From Magnetospirillum sulfuroxidans (lineage in GTDB: Bacteria; Pseudomonadota; Alphaproteobacteria; Rhodospirillales; Magnetospirillaceae), in contig NZ_JAGTUF010000003.1 in assembly GCF_018224925.1 (NCBI RefSeq), positions 124,001-188,000 on the forward strand: DNA of 64,000 nucleotides, written 5' to 3'. The number at the start of each line of letters is the position of its first letter. The stretch's first letter is position 1. Position numbers and translations under genes: made by a program. Positions 43,259 through 51,696 of this stretch are shown here, piece after piece. Under the pieces are notes generated by a model, which was given only the letters and a program-made list of their open reading frames with translations, was not told where the DNA came from and did not search any database.

Positions 43259-44455
43259 TCAGGTTTTGATGATGAAATTCAAGACCAGGGACGGTGGCAT
43301 GTTGTTGTGGGCTTGATTGCCGCCACTGCTGCCCGAGGTGCCGGAGGTGGCGGTGGCGCCGCCCATGTAGCCGCTGGTTTCCGAGCTTTGCAGTACGGCG
43401 CAGCCATGGCTGTGACTTGGCATCTCGGCGATACTCAAAATGTGTGTTTCGGTGCCGATTTTACCGCCGATCGTCCGATTGGTCAGATTGGTTCCCAGAC
43501 CGGCGCCGATGGCGGCGCGGCCACGCAGATCGGGCAGGGCGAAGGTGGTCGATCCGTCGCCGGCGCCAAAGGTGGCGCCAAGCACGGTGAACAGGGCGGC
43601 GTAGGTGGTCCGCGATACCACGGCGCCGTCACAGATCAGCCAATGGGCCGGGGCACTGGCGCCGGCAAAAGCGGTGACGGTGCCGGGCGGGATGCTTTCG
43701 ATCAGCGGCAGCCGGGCGGTGGCGATCAGGCCGTTGCCATCCAGTTCGACCAGATTGCCGGGGGCGTTGCCGATGTCGCGTCGGGCCGCTGCGCCGAGGC
43801 CCAGATTGTCTCGTGCCGCGCTGGCATCGGGCAGGTCGGCGAGATTGGCGGCCTTGGCCAGCGGGTCGCCGACGCTGTTCACCGCCGCCAGGATCACGTC
43901 GCGGGCCTGCGTCGCTGCCGTTGCCGCCGCTGCCGCCTGGGCGGCGGCGACGGTGGCGTCGCCCGCCGCATCGGGGTCATTGGCGGAATTGACCAGGCGG
44001 CTGCCATCGGCGCTCCATTTCAGACTGCGGTTGGCGGCCGGCTCCGGCAGCGTCACCTCGGCGATGGCGGCCGAGGTGGGGGAGCGCTTGACGGCACGGC
44101 CGACCTCTTCCGCCACCTGTTGCAGTGCGGCGACCTGGTAATCCAGTTCGTCGTTCAAGGTTTTGGCCCGGATCAGGCCATCGGCCTGATAATCGCTGGT
44201 CCGGGCCAGGCTGAGGCGGCGGCGCAGGGTGATGCGGGTGCCGGCGACCGGGGGGACGGCGAAGATGGCGACACCGCCGGTGGAGATACCGGCCCCCGAT
44301 ACCGAATAGCTTCCGCTTTCGACGTGCTCGTCCTGCCAGACTTCCAGATCGGCCAGTTTGAAGATGGCGAAGGGGAAGGTGAAGGCGACTTGCAGGCCAT
44401 CGGCGACGTATTGGATTCGCGGCGCCACATCATTGATTTGAATGTGTTCGATCAC
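43259..44455 (-). CDS. Phage tail fibre/collar protein
   Basis: 398 residues. The N-terminus (QYVADGLQVAFTFPFAIFKL, ADLEVWQDEHVESGSYSVSG, ITLRRRLSLARTSDYQADGL) resembles the virion-binding domain of T7 gp17-type fibres. Residues ~170-225 hold an Ala-rich helix and one repeat unit NLADLPDASAARDNLGLGAA related to the fibre shafts. The C-terminal half is a tail collar domain (IPPGTVTAFAGASAPAHWLI CDGAVVSRTTYAALFTVLG, TFALPDLRGRAAIGAG, MPSHSHGCA). It is the first fibre-type gene after the nozzle gene. Confidence 0.85.
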   Translation of the reverse strand: MIEHIQINDVAPRIQYVADGLQVAFTFPFAIFKLADLEVWQDEHVESGSYSVSGAGISTGGVAIFAVPPVAGTRITLRRRLSLARTSDYQADGLIRAKTLNDELDYQVAALQQVAEEVGRAVKRSPTSAAIAEVTLPEPAANRSLKWSADGSRLVNSANDPDAAGDATVAAAQAAAAATAATQARDVILAAVNSVGDPLAKAANLADLPDASAARDNLGLGAAARRDIGNAPGNLVELDGNGLIATARLPLIESIPPGTVTAFAGASAPAHWLICDGAVVSRTTYAALFTVLGATFGAGDGSTTFALPDLRGRAAIGAGLGTNLTNRTIGGKIGTETHILSIAEMPSHSHGCAVLQSSETSGYMGGATATSGTSGSSGGNQAHNNMPPSLVLNFIIKT

Positions 44456-44470
44456 GATATGTTCTCCGAG

Positions 44471-46378
44471 CTAACTTGAGACTTTCATCTCGGTGGCCAC
44501 CGCCAGAATGGTGCACGGCAGCGGTGCGTCCTGGCTGATCCGCCATAACGGCGCGAAGGCGTCGCGCTTCCAACCGATGGCGCGCATCTGCACGTCGCCG
44601 GAAAACAGCGGTGGCCCTGAATCGAAGGCATGGCGGCCGAAGCGGCGAAAGGGAATGGGCGTCGGGCCCTTGCCGGTATCCAGATGCAAGGCCTGGGTGT
44701 CAAGCAGGCGGAAATGGGCGCGGATCAACCGCACCACCGTCCCCGGCCCGGCGCCGCCGGCCGTTTGCACCACGGGCGGCAGGGGTTCGATTTCGTGGGT
44801 GAAGGGCAGGCCGATTTGGACGGTCTTGGCCGGTTCGCTTAAGGTGACCGCGCCATCGCTGACTTGGGCGGTTTCAATGGCGGCGCCGTCGGCCAGAACC
44901 CGGACTTCGCGTCCTTCCAGATGATGGAGGCCGGTCCACACGGTTTTGGCCGTCTCGGCCGCGCCGCTGAGGGCTGCATCCAGGGCGAGGGCGCTGTCGA
45001 AGCGTTCGATGGACACAAGGCCGGCGCGGTCGATCAGGGCATAGACCTCGCCCTCGACCACCGCCACCGAGACAAAACGGCCATCGGTGGCATGGGTGGT
45101 CCAGGCGGTGACCTTTTCGGCCCGGAAGACGGTGACGGTGCTTAAGCTTCCGTCGCCCATGACCACATGGAACAGCCGGCGGCCGGCATCGTAATCCTGG
45201 TCGATCGGGGCCTGCATGACATGCTTGGCCAGCATGGCCAGATCGGTGGATTGATAGGCCTGCTCGACATCGGCGAACAGGAATTCGCGCAAATCCTGAC
45301 CGTTGCGCGAGACGAACAAGGTGGCGCCATCGACGTCACGCGGCGGCACCGTGCGATCGACGGGCGAACCGACGCGGGTCTGGCGGGTCAATTGGATCGA
45401 GGTCGGCGTCAACGGCTGGCCCGACACCATCCATTCGGCCCCCGAGGTGAAAACCTGCAAATGACGGCCGGAAAACACGTTGCGGATGGCGTTGACCTGA
45501 TCGGAGAGCAAGGCGAATTCGATGGCTTCGTCGTCCAGCGCCTCGCCCAGATCGAAGTTGAACAGGTCTGACGATTTCGACAGCCACAACCGGTTGGGCT
45601 GGTCGCGGCTGCCGCCGATGACCAGGCGGTCCTGGTGGAAACAGACGGAAACCGGCCAGCCGCGCACCGCCGACAGCGCCTGTTCCTCCCAATCCTTGTG
45701 CGTGCTGGTGTTGACCAGATTTTGTTTCACCGTGGCGCTGGCCTGGGTGGCCGAGGCCACGGCGGTGATCTCGACTTCCTTTTGTTGCAGGCGAAAGCGG
45801 GTGCCGACATGGCCGGCGACGAAGACGGCGGCCGAGGCGGTAAGGCTGATGGTTCCCGAACTGGCCGAAGGCTGCAAGGTGACCGCGTCGTCGGCGAATT
45901 TGTGATAGGGCTGCTGGATCACCCCGTCGGCTTCATAGAAGCTCCAAGCGGCAATAGTCCAGGCGCTGTGCGAGGTGCGGGTCAGCTTGCGCGGGGCCAC
46001 TTCGGGATGGACGATCAGCAAGGTGTCGGCGGTCTGGGTCCAGTTGATCTGCTTCAGCTGCGCCCCACTCCATGGCGTGCTCATTTCAGCGACGAAGATT
46101 CCATCGGCGTAGATGGCCAAATGCAGATCGGTCAGCACCAGCAAATAGGTTTGGTCGGTGTTGAACTCGAAGGCGATCAATCGGCCGCTGCCTTGGGCCA
46201 TGTCCACATGGCGCAACCCGGCCCGCCGCGACACGCCGCCGATGGGCGAGATGAAGACGTTGCGCAGGCGCTTGGCGCCGTTGGCATAGGCCGACAGATC
46301 GCCGCGGCCCAGCATGTCCAGCGACACTTCGCCGGCGGTGAAATTGGTCTTCGCCATGGTGATGGTGCCGCCGCTCAT
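44471..46378 (-). CDS. Podovirus tail nozzle-like protein
   Basis: 635 residues. It begins MSGGTITMAKTNFTAGEVSL, then LRNVFISPIGGVSRRAGLRH and continues with a beta-rich body (VCFHQDRLVIGGSRDQPNRL, WLSKSSDLFNFDLG, LQVFTSGAEWMVSG, TLFVSRNGQDLREFLFADVE). This pattern is found in long structural proteins encoded after the tail tubular gene in podovirus-type prophages of alphaproteobacteria and corresponds by position to tail tubular protein B/nozzle. The start overlaps the preceding stop by 4 bases. No damage visible. Confidence 0.75.
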   Translation of the reverse strand: MSGGTITMAKTNFTAGEVSLDMLGRGDLSAYANGAKRLRNVFISPIGGVSRRAGLRHVDMAQGSGRLIAFEFNTDQTYLLVLTDLHLAIYADGIFVAEMSTPWSGAQLKQINWTQTADTLLIVHPEVAPRKLTRTSHSAWTIAAWSFYEADGVIQQPYHKFADDAVTLQPSASSGTISLTASAAVFVAGHVGTRFRLQQKEVEITAVASATQASATVKQNLVNTSTHKDWEEQALSAVRGWPVSVCFHQDRLVIGGSRDQPNRLWLSKSSDLFNFDLGEALDDEAIEFALLSDQVNAIRNVFSGRHLQVFTSGAEWMVSGQPLTPTSIQLTRQTRVGSPVDRTVPPRDVDGATLFVSRNGQDLREFLFADVEQAYQSTDLAMLAKHVMQAPIDQDYDAGRRLFHVVMGDGSLSTVTVFRAEKVTAWTTHATDGRFVSVAVVEGEVYALIDRAGLVSIERFDSALALDAALSGAAETAKTVWTGLHHLEGREVRVLADGAAIETAQVSDGAVTLSEPAKTVQIGLPFTHEIEPLPPVVQTAGGAGPGTVVRLIRAHFRLLDTQALHLDTGKGPTPIPFRRFGRHAFDSGPPLFSGDVQMRAIGWKRDAFAPLWRISQDAPLPCTILAVATEMKVSS

Positions 46379-46944
46379 GACCGCACCTCGATCAGCGGGA
46401 AGTTGGTGATGGCCGACGGCACGTCCTGCTGGGCATCGACCAGTTTTGCGCGGCGGTATTCGTCCTCGGCCAGCCGATACAGGAACTCGGCGCGCGTGGT
46501 GCTTTCGGTCAGCGGAATGCAGAACTCGGCGGCCAGCCGGCAGATCAGCACTTGATCAAAGAACGGCGGGAACGAAATTTCGGCGGGGCGGAAGATATAG
46601 GTCAGCGTCACCTCGTCGGCATCGCAATGCAGCCGGTTTTCGGCGATGCGATAGGACAGGCCGAAGCCCTGACCGGCGACGCCCGCCGACATGGCCCGCA
46701 GGAAGTCGGCGGGCAATTGATAGGCCATGGCATAATCGGCCACCGGTTGCGCCACCAGACGCGGCAACGACACCTGGCCGGTGGCGAATTTCCACGGATA
46801 GGACGACAAGGTGGCGTCACGCACGGAGGGATAAAGATTGGCGCACACTTCCGCTTCGGCGGTGCCTTCGTCGAAGGAAGCGATGGTGGCCGCGCCCAGC
46901 TTCAGCAGCGCGCGCGAACACAGGGCGATGGCTGAAAGGGCCAT
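46375..46944 (-). CDS. Tail tubular protein A-like / head-tail connector
   Basis: 189 residues with AAGGAG before the start. ALCSRALLKLGAATIASFDE, VCANLYPSVRDATLSSYPWK and LPADFLRAMSAGVAGQGFGL, then FDQVLICRLAAEFCIPLTES, are the pattern of gp11-like tail tubular proteins that join portal and nozzle. It is coupled to the nozzle-like gene. The portal it would bind is not encoded in the window. Confidence 0.85.
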   Translation of the reverse strand: MALSAIALCSRALLKLGAATIASFDEGTAEAEVCANLYPSVRDATLSSYPWKFATGQVSLPRLVAQPVADYAMAYQLPADFLRAMSAGVAGQGFGLSYRIAENRLHCDADEVTLTYIFRPAEISFPPFFDQVLICRLAAEFCIPLTESTTRAEFLYRLAEDEYRRAKLVDAQQDVPSAITNFPLIEVRS

Positions 46945-47009
46945 GGCGGGAACTCCTTGCGGATGGGGGAAACGGGGCCATCCTTGCGGACAGCCCCGGA
47001 AAATCAGGC

Positions 47010-47279
47010 TCAGTCGGTGTTGGCCGCCCCCACCTGGGTCATGTCGGCCACGTCCACCGTGCCGGCGGCGGCTTGGCGGACGAAGAACAGGCCGGCTTTT
47101 TGCGTGCCGGCGATTTCCAGGTTGGCGATGATGATGTCACCGCTGCGCAGCATGTCGGCGGCCGGATTGAAATATCCCGACGTGTCGATGGCGGCGGCGG
47201 TATCATTGGTGGCGTAATGCCACAAGGTGAAGCCGTTGGCATAAGCCAGCACGGACAGATCTTTGGACAGATAGGCCAT
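47010..47279 (-). CDS. Small phage structural protein of unknown function
   Basis: 89 residues (MAYLSKDLSVLAYANGFTLW, HYATNDTAAAIDTSGYFNPA, GDIIIANLEIAGTQKAGLFF). A predicted small beta-rich domain. Located directly behind the capsid gene, where decoration or head-completion proteins are often encoded; the function is not known. Confidence 0.7.
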   Translation of the reverse strand: MAYLSKDLSVLAYANGFTLWHYATNDTAAAIDTSGYFNPAADMLRSGDIIIANLEIAGTQKAGLFFVRQAAAGTVDVADMTQVGAANTD

Positions 47280-47292
47280 TTTCGCGGGTTCC

Positions 47293-48111
47293 TTACGCTT
47301 CCAGGCAGCGCAGCGAGACGACGCCGGCCGGGTCGATCAGGGCCGAGCCCTGCGACATCATGTTGTTGCAAAACCAAGCGGCGCGATCGCCGTGATAGGT
47401 GATTTCCGATTTGACTTCCGAGCCGACGGCATGGCCGATGGCGGTCTTGTGATACCAATAACAATGGCGGACGCTGCCAGACTTGCTGAGGCCGGAATGG
47501 GGCATCCACAAGGTGCCCAGCCAGTTCTTGGCTTGGGTGCCTTTCCACGGCAGATCGTCGTCGCCGACGTAATCGGCATCGGAAAATTCCGGGATTTGCA
47601 GCAGATCGGACCATTGCTTCCAGCCCAGGACGGCGTAACGTTCGCCGTCATCGGGAACATCGGCCTCGCCCAGCATCTCAAAGGCGGCCAGCACCTTTTC
47701 CTTGGTCAGGCCGGTGGTGCCGTCGAGCGCGTAATTGGTCGATTTGTCCAGTTCGGCGATGATCAATTCATCGGTCTTGCGGCCCAGCGCATAGGCGCCG
47801 GCATTGACCAGCACGGCGCGCTCGTCGTGCTCGATTTTCAACTCGTCCAGCTTGTCCAGCCAATCGCCGGCATAATAATCGTACAATTGGCATTCCACCG
47901 TCTGGTGATCGACGTTCATCACCGGCACCTTGCCGTGACGGGCCTTGGTGCTGGCGGAACCCTTGCCCACCTTCTGGAATACGGCGATGGCGCCGGTAAC
48001 GTTGTTGCGGGTGCGCACGGTGTTGCGCAGTTTGGTCCCCTGGCGCTGATAGGCGGCATGAACCTGGGCGCCGTAATCTTTCGAATAAGCGTTGATGACC
48101 GAAGTCGACAT
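47293..48111 (-). CDS. Phage major capsid protein
   Basis: 272 residues: MSTSVINAYSKDYGAQVHAA, YQRQGTKLRNTVRTRNNVTG, GKVPVMNVDHQTVECQLYDY, DWLDKLDELKIEHDERAVLV and WFCNNMMSQGSALIDPAGVV. The organisation (short N-terminal arm, YAGDWLDKLD segment, C-terminal DPAGVV end) is that of the Phage_capsid_2 (P22/T7-like fold) group. It is the first gene of the cluster in transcription order; portal and scaffold genes normally upstream are missing. Confidence 0.82.
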   Translation of the reverse strand: MSTSVINAYSKDYGAQVHAAYQRQGTKLRNTVRTRNNVTGAIAVFQKVGKGSASTKARHGKVPVMNVDHQTVECQLYDYYAGDWLDKLDELKIEHDERAVLVNAGAYALGRKTDELIIAELDKSTNYALDGTTGLTKEKVLAAFEMLGEADVPDDGERYAVLGWKQWSDLLQIPEFSDADYVGDDDLPWKGTQAKNWLGTLWMPHSGLSKSGSVRHCYWYHKTAIGHAVGSEVKSEITYHGDRAAWFCNNMMSQGSALIDPAGVVSLRCLEA

Positions 48112-48465
48112 GATGAATGTCCTTGCGATGGTGTCTGATGGGATGAAAAAGCCCGGAACGGCGCCGGTTCTGGCCTGTGGCCGCCGGGCTGTCCCGCGCC
48201 GGCCACCGGGCCGCGCCCGTGTCCGGGATCGGTTCTCCAGTGGCGAAACGGGTGGGGTTCAACCCCTCTCCCGCGGGGAAGAAGACCCGCGGGAGAGGGG
48301 GCGGCCGGCGCTCGACGGCGCGCCGCACGGGCAGCGCGCCGAAGCGGCCGGGCCAAACTGTTTGAAATGATGAAAAATCCCGCTGTTGCGGGGCGTGAAA
48401 ATGTTTATGATCAGGGTCGCAGCGGGTAAGGTTTTCCCGGCCTAAAAGGGGATTGCTGAAACGTC
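48112..48465. other. Phage/chromosome boundary region with a strong palindrome
   Basis: No gene. CCCCTCTCCCGCGGG (48263-48277) and CCCGCGGGAGAGGGG (48286-48300) make a perfect 15-bp stem with an 8-base loop, a form often seen as dispersed intergenic palindromes or factor-independent terminators without a T-run. The part right of 48360 is less GC-rich and includes the ribosome binding site (AAAAGGGG) of the next gene. No att-like direct repeat was recognised. Confidence 0.6.
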
Positions 48466-49158
48466 ATGACTCAAGTCGAAACTTCGGCGCGCAGCGCCTC
48501 CGGTACTCAGCGCACCGAACGCATTGAAGCGCGCGCTAATGCATTGCTCAGCGATTGCCGTCGTGCCTTTCACGCCTTTGGCGAATTGGACGAATTGGCG
48601 GAAAATCTGCGCATCTTGTCCTTGAACGCCGAATTGGCCGCCGGCCGCGCCGGTGATAAGGGCCGCGCGGTGCGGGCGTTGACCCAGTACACCCGTGAAC
48701 TGGTCAATCGTTTGGCCCAAATTCGGGGCGAGATGAACCAGTTGCGGACGCGCACCGAAACCTTGTCGCAAAAGATCGAAGACGAACTCAAGCAACTGCG
48801 CAGCATCGAGGAATCCTCGGCGGGGGGGGCGGACAGCGCCCAGTTCAGCGAAATGATGCGGTCGTTGGTGGACAAGCTCGACGATCTGTCGACCAATGTC
48901 GAAGATTTGTCGCGCCGCGCCCACGGCGTCGAGGAAGTGGTCAGTCAGTCGGATTCGATCGCGACCAACATCGCCATTGAAGCCGCCGCCGCCGGCGTCC
49001 ATGAAAAGGAATTCCGCACGGTGTCCGACACCATGCGGCGGTATGTGGATAATCTGCGCACCATGATTGATGATGCCTCGGACGCCGTCCGCCGCGCCTT
49101 GGAAAAGGTCGATTCGCTGCGCCGCCTGGGGATCGAGAATTTGCAGGGACTGCGCTAA
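48466..49158 (+). CDS. Soluble coiled-coil protein with MCP-like signalling tips
   Basis: 230 residues, almost all helical, no membrane segment or HAMP domain. Residues ~45-75 (ENLRILSLNAELAAGRAGDK GRAVRALTQYTRELV) copy the hairpin tip of chemoreceptors ([28 protein letters not shown]). A second, weaker copy is at ~160-195 (SDSIATNIAIEAAAAGVHEK EFRTVSDTMRRYV). It may interact with CheA/CheW-like partners or be a scaffold derived from a receptor. It is a single-gene unit with its own terminator. Confidence 0.7.
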   Translation: MTQVETSARSASGTQRTERIEARANALLSDCRRAFHAFGELDELAENLRILSLNAELAAGRAGDKGRAVRALTQYTRELVNRLAQIRGEMNQLRTRTETLSQKIEDELKQLRSIEESSAGGADSAQFSEMMRSLVDKLDDLSTNVEDLSRRAHGVEEVVSQSDSIATNIAIEAAAAGVHEKEFRTVSDTMRRYVDNLRTMIDDASDAVRRALEKVDSLRRLGIENLQGLR

Positions 49159-49182
49159 GCGCAATCCGGGAATGGTTTGAAG

Positions 49183-49211
49183 CGGCCCCAGAGCGATCTG
49201 GGGCCGTTTTT
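49183..49211 (+). terminator. Rho-independent terminator
   Basis: CGGCCCCAG (49183-49191) pairs with CTGGGGCCG (49198-49206), 6-base loop, followed by five T; 25 bases after the stop of the MCP-like gene. Confidence 0.93.
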
Positions 49212-49423
49212 CGTTGGCCCGACACCCTTGCGCCTTGGCCTGAGCTGCGGACGCAAGTGTGGCGGTGATAGGAACATACATAGAACAAAATTCGAGGCTC
49301 GTCAAGGGCTGAATATTGCCGGGCGATGATGACGGCCTGTTATTCCCCTGGAATGATTGTGCGGGGTCGGGTTGCTGCGTTACTCTGCTCTTTGTGCTGT
49401 GACTTGGACAAGGGGGGCTGTAG

Positions 49424-49681
49424 ATGGCTGCCGTGTACGGAAAAATTCAGGAATTGGCCTATCGCCTGTGGCAAGACGACGGCGCGCCGGAAGGTCGGGC
49501 GATGGATTATTGGCTGCAAGCCGAGGCTGCGTTGACGGCTGTCGCGGTCACCGCCGAAGCGAAGGCCGAGGCCAAACCGAAAGCGGCGCCGAAGCCAAAG
49601 GCCCCCGCCAAACCCAAAGCCCCCGCCAAAGCAGAGGCCAAGCCCAAGGCTGTGGCGAAGACGAAATCGGCAAAGGCCTGA
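49424..49681 (+). CDS. DUF2934 protein with Lys/Ala/Pro-rich tail
   Basis: 85 residues. The first ~40 (YGKIQELAYRLWQDDGAPEG RAMDYWLQAEAAL) form the DUF2934 motif (IRELAYRLWExxGxPEGxxxxHWLxAE). The rest is a repetitive AKPKA/PKAPAK tail reminiscent of histone H1-like proteins, so nucleic-acid binding is plausible. Function of the domain is unknown. Confidence 0.8.
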   Translation: MAAVYGKIQELAYRLWQDDGAPEGRAMDYWLQAEAALTAVAVTAEAKAEAKPKAAPKPKAPAKPKAPAKAEAKPKAVAKTKSAKA

Positions 49682-49701
49682 TGCCGGCTTGAGACGAAAA
49701 C

Positions 49702-49739
49702 AGCCCGGCTGCCAGACCCATCAGGTCGGTTGCCGGGCT
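49702..49739 (+). terminator. Imperfect hairpin after the DUF2934 gene
   Basis: AGCCCGGC (49702-49709) pairs with GCCGGGCT (49732-49739), with an inner GACC/GGTC pairing; no T-run. 21 bases after the stop. Confidence 0.5.
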
Positions 49740-49843
49740 GATTTAGACGGTGACGCCTTGAATGTGCATCACGGGCTCGGTTTTCGTTTGCCCCTGGTCA
49801 AGCGCACCCCTTCCAGGGGGCTTGGCCGCTCGCTCAATTCTGG

Positions 49844-49883
49844 CCAAGGCAACGCGCCTGTGATGGAAGGCGCGTTGCCTTGG
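49844..49883 (-). terminator. Perfect 15-bp palindrome after bactofilin
   Basis: CCAAGGCAACGCGCC (49844-49858) and GGCGCGTTGCCTTGG (49869-49883) with a 10-base loop lie 12 bases past the bactofilin stop. Without a T-run, it may be a terminator or mRNA-stabilising hairpin. Confidence 0.6.
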
Positions 49884-49894
49884 ACGATGCGATG

Positions 49895-50401
49895 TCAGTT
49901 AACGGTGGCGGGAACTTCGTCGTCAGCCGACAGGATTTCGCTTTCGACGGGGATGTTCTTGCTTGCGGGTTTTTGCGGCGGTTCGGTCACCATCACCTCG
50001 CTGGCCTTGGCGGCGGGCTTGGGCAGGGCGACAGGGGGCTCGGCCGGAACCGTGCCTTTGCGCAGGAAGTGACCTTCCACCTCGGCCCCTGATTCAATTT
50101 CCAGGCTGCCATGACACAGATCGCCGGTAACCCGACCGGTGCGGCCGATGGTGATATGCTCGGCGGTCAGCTTGCCGGCGACTTCGCCATGAACACGCAC
50201 GGTTTCCGCCGTCACTTCGCCGATGATGTGGCCACTTTGACCGATCACCAAGGTCTTACAGCTGATGTCGCCTTCGATTCGGCCATCAATCTGCATTTCG
50301 CCTTCGGTGGTGATGTTGCCGACGATGCGGACATCAGAGGCGATGATCGACAGCGGGACGGTGGCGATATGAGTGGGTGTCTTAGTAAGTTTTCGCAGCA
50401 T
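49895..50401 (-). CDS. Bactofilin (polymer-forming cytoskeletal protein)
   Basis: 168 residues from the ATG at 50401 (a GTG lies just upstream at 50404). The right-handed beta-helix core of ~105 residues is visible as stacked short strands: SIIASDVRIVGNITTEGEMQ, IDGRIEGDISCKTLVIGQSG, ETVRVHGEVAGKLTAEHITI and GSLEIESGAEVEGHFLRKG. The Pro/Ala-rich C-terminus is disordered. Bactofilins polymerise without nucleotides and organise cell-wall enzymes. The gene overlaps the M23 peptidase gene by 20 bases, a pairing known to control cell shape in other bacteria. Confidence 0.93.
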   Translation of the reverse strand: MLRKLTKTPTHIATVPLSIIASDVRIVGNITTEGEMQIDGRIEGDISCKTLVIGQSGHIIGEVTAETVRVHGEVAGKLTAEHITIGRTGRVTGDLCHGSLEIESGAEVEGHFLRKGTVPAEPPVALPKPAAKASEVMVTEPPQKPASKNIPVESEILSADDEVPATVN

Positions 50402-51518
50402 CACGACCTGCCGAGATAAATTTCAGGGGATCACGGGGAACATTGTTCAGGCGGACTTCGTAATGCAGGTGCGGCCCCGTGGAGCGGCCGGTACTGCCAA
50501 CCAGTCCAATGATGGTCGCACGGGTCACCTTTTGCCCCGGCTGCACCTTGATCCGCGACATATGGGCATAGCGGGTTTCGATGCCGTTGCCGTGATCGAT
50601 ATCGACGGTCAGGCCATAGCGGGCCTTGACCCCGGTTTCCGCGATCACGCCGTCGCCGGTGGCGTAGATCGGGGTGCCGCTCGGCGCCCCCAGATCGATT
50701 CCTTCATGGATGCCGGTGCGGTTGTTCAGCGGATCGTTGCGCGCGCCGAATCCACTGTTGAATTCATAAATGCCATGGATGGGCTCGGCCAACGGCAGGC
50801 GTTGCAATGTCGCCTTGACGCCGATCCAATGCTGCACCTTGGTGATCATCGTCCCCATCGAGCCGTCGGAATCGGCGCTGCCGCGTAAGGGGATGAAGGG
50901 GCCGCCTTGGCCGGGCAAGCGCTTGCTGTCGGCGAACAGCCGCATGGGGTCCAGGCCCAGGCGGCTGAGACGGTTTTCGGTTTCGCTGATGCGCGCCCCG
51001 GCACTGTCGGCGACTTGCTGCACGGCCTTGCTATAGGCGAGTTGCAGGCGCGCCAGTGACGCCTCTAATTCGCGCACGCGCATGCGCGTGCGCCGGCTTT
51101 CATCGTTCTCGTTCGTCAGATCCTCGGTTTCGGTCGCAGCGGCGGTTCGCGGCGTCACGCGAACGGCGCGTTCCCGCGCCAGCACATCCGAGGATTCCGC
51201 CAGGGTCTGTAAATTGGCGTGGACGGTATCGACTTCACGGGCGATGTCGCCGACCAGTTTCTCCGCTTCGAGCAATCGGCTTTGGGCCGCGCGGTTGGTG
51301 GCCAGCATTTCGTCCAGCCAGCGTTCTTTTTCCGCCAGCTCGGTCGGGCGTTGGCTCAGCAACGTGGTGCTGGCGCCGGCCCAAAAGGCCAGCCCGATGG
51401 CGCCCACCAATCCCAACGCCTGCACGCGGCGCGACACGATGAAATGTTTGGCCTGGCCGTTTCGGTCGCGGGTAAAAACCTGCCATTCAGGCAGCAAGCC
51501 ATGAACGATGCGTCGCAT
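50382..51518 (-). CDS. Membrane-anchored M23 family peptidoglycan endopeptidase
   Basis: 378 residues from the ATG at 51518; in-frame starts at 51557 and 51605 are possible. A membrane helix (RVQALGLVGAIGLAFWAGAS) is followed by coiled coil (EKERWLDEMLATNRAAQSRL, VRELEASLARLQLAYSKAVQ) and the M23 domain: FGARNDPLNNRTGIHEGIDL with the zinc His and Asp, YGLTVDIDHGNGIETRYAHM, and GPHLHYEVRLN with the HxH pair. All zinc ligands are present, so it should be active. Coupled to bactofilin. Confidence 0.93.
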   Translation of the reverse strand: MRRIVHGLLPEWQVFTRDRNGQAKHFIVSRRVQALGLVGAIGLAFWAGASTTLLSQRPTELAEKERWLDEMLATNRAAQSRLLEAEKLVGDIAREVDTVHANLQTLAESSDVLARERAVRVTPRTAAATETEDLTNENDESRRTRMRVRELEASLARLQLAYSKAVQQVADSAGARISETENRLSRLGLDPMRLFADSKRLPGQGGPFIPLRGSADSDGSMGTMITKVQHWIGVKATLQRLPLAEPIHGIYEFNSGFGARNDPLNNRTGIHEGIDLGAPSGTPIYATGDGVIAETGVKARYGLTVDIDHGNGIETRYAHMSRIKVQPGQKVTRATIIGLVGSTGRSTGPHLHYEVRLNNVPRDPLKFISAGRDAAKTY

Positions 51519-51696
51519 CGTATCTTGGCCTTTACCCCCGATTTTTAGGCCCCGCATCTTTTCCGGCACCAGACAATATCCCCTGCGATTGCGGCCAATC
51601 GTCACATCCTTGGACAGGGCGGCAGTGTACTGAGCCAGCGGCCGTTAATCTATAGGTAATGACTCCAAACGATTGGTTAAATCGGGATAAGTAATG

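Noticed and set aside
35035-43260. Diversity-generating retroelement in the fibre genes
   Set aside because: No reverse transcriptase, no template repeat and no adenine-biased variation was seen; differences are whole-domain swaps.
31841-48111. Gene transfer agent cluster
   Set aside because: The known alphaproteobacterial GTA has HK97-type head and siphovirus tail genes; this set is podovirus-like with tubular, nozzle and fibre proteins plus a lysis cassette.
48263-48300. Palindrome as a phage attachment site
   Set aside because: No second copy was recognised at the other end of the cluster near 31841.
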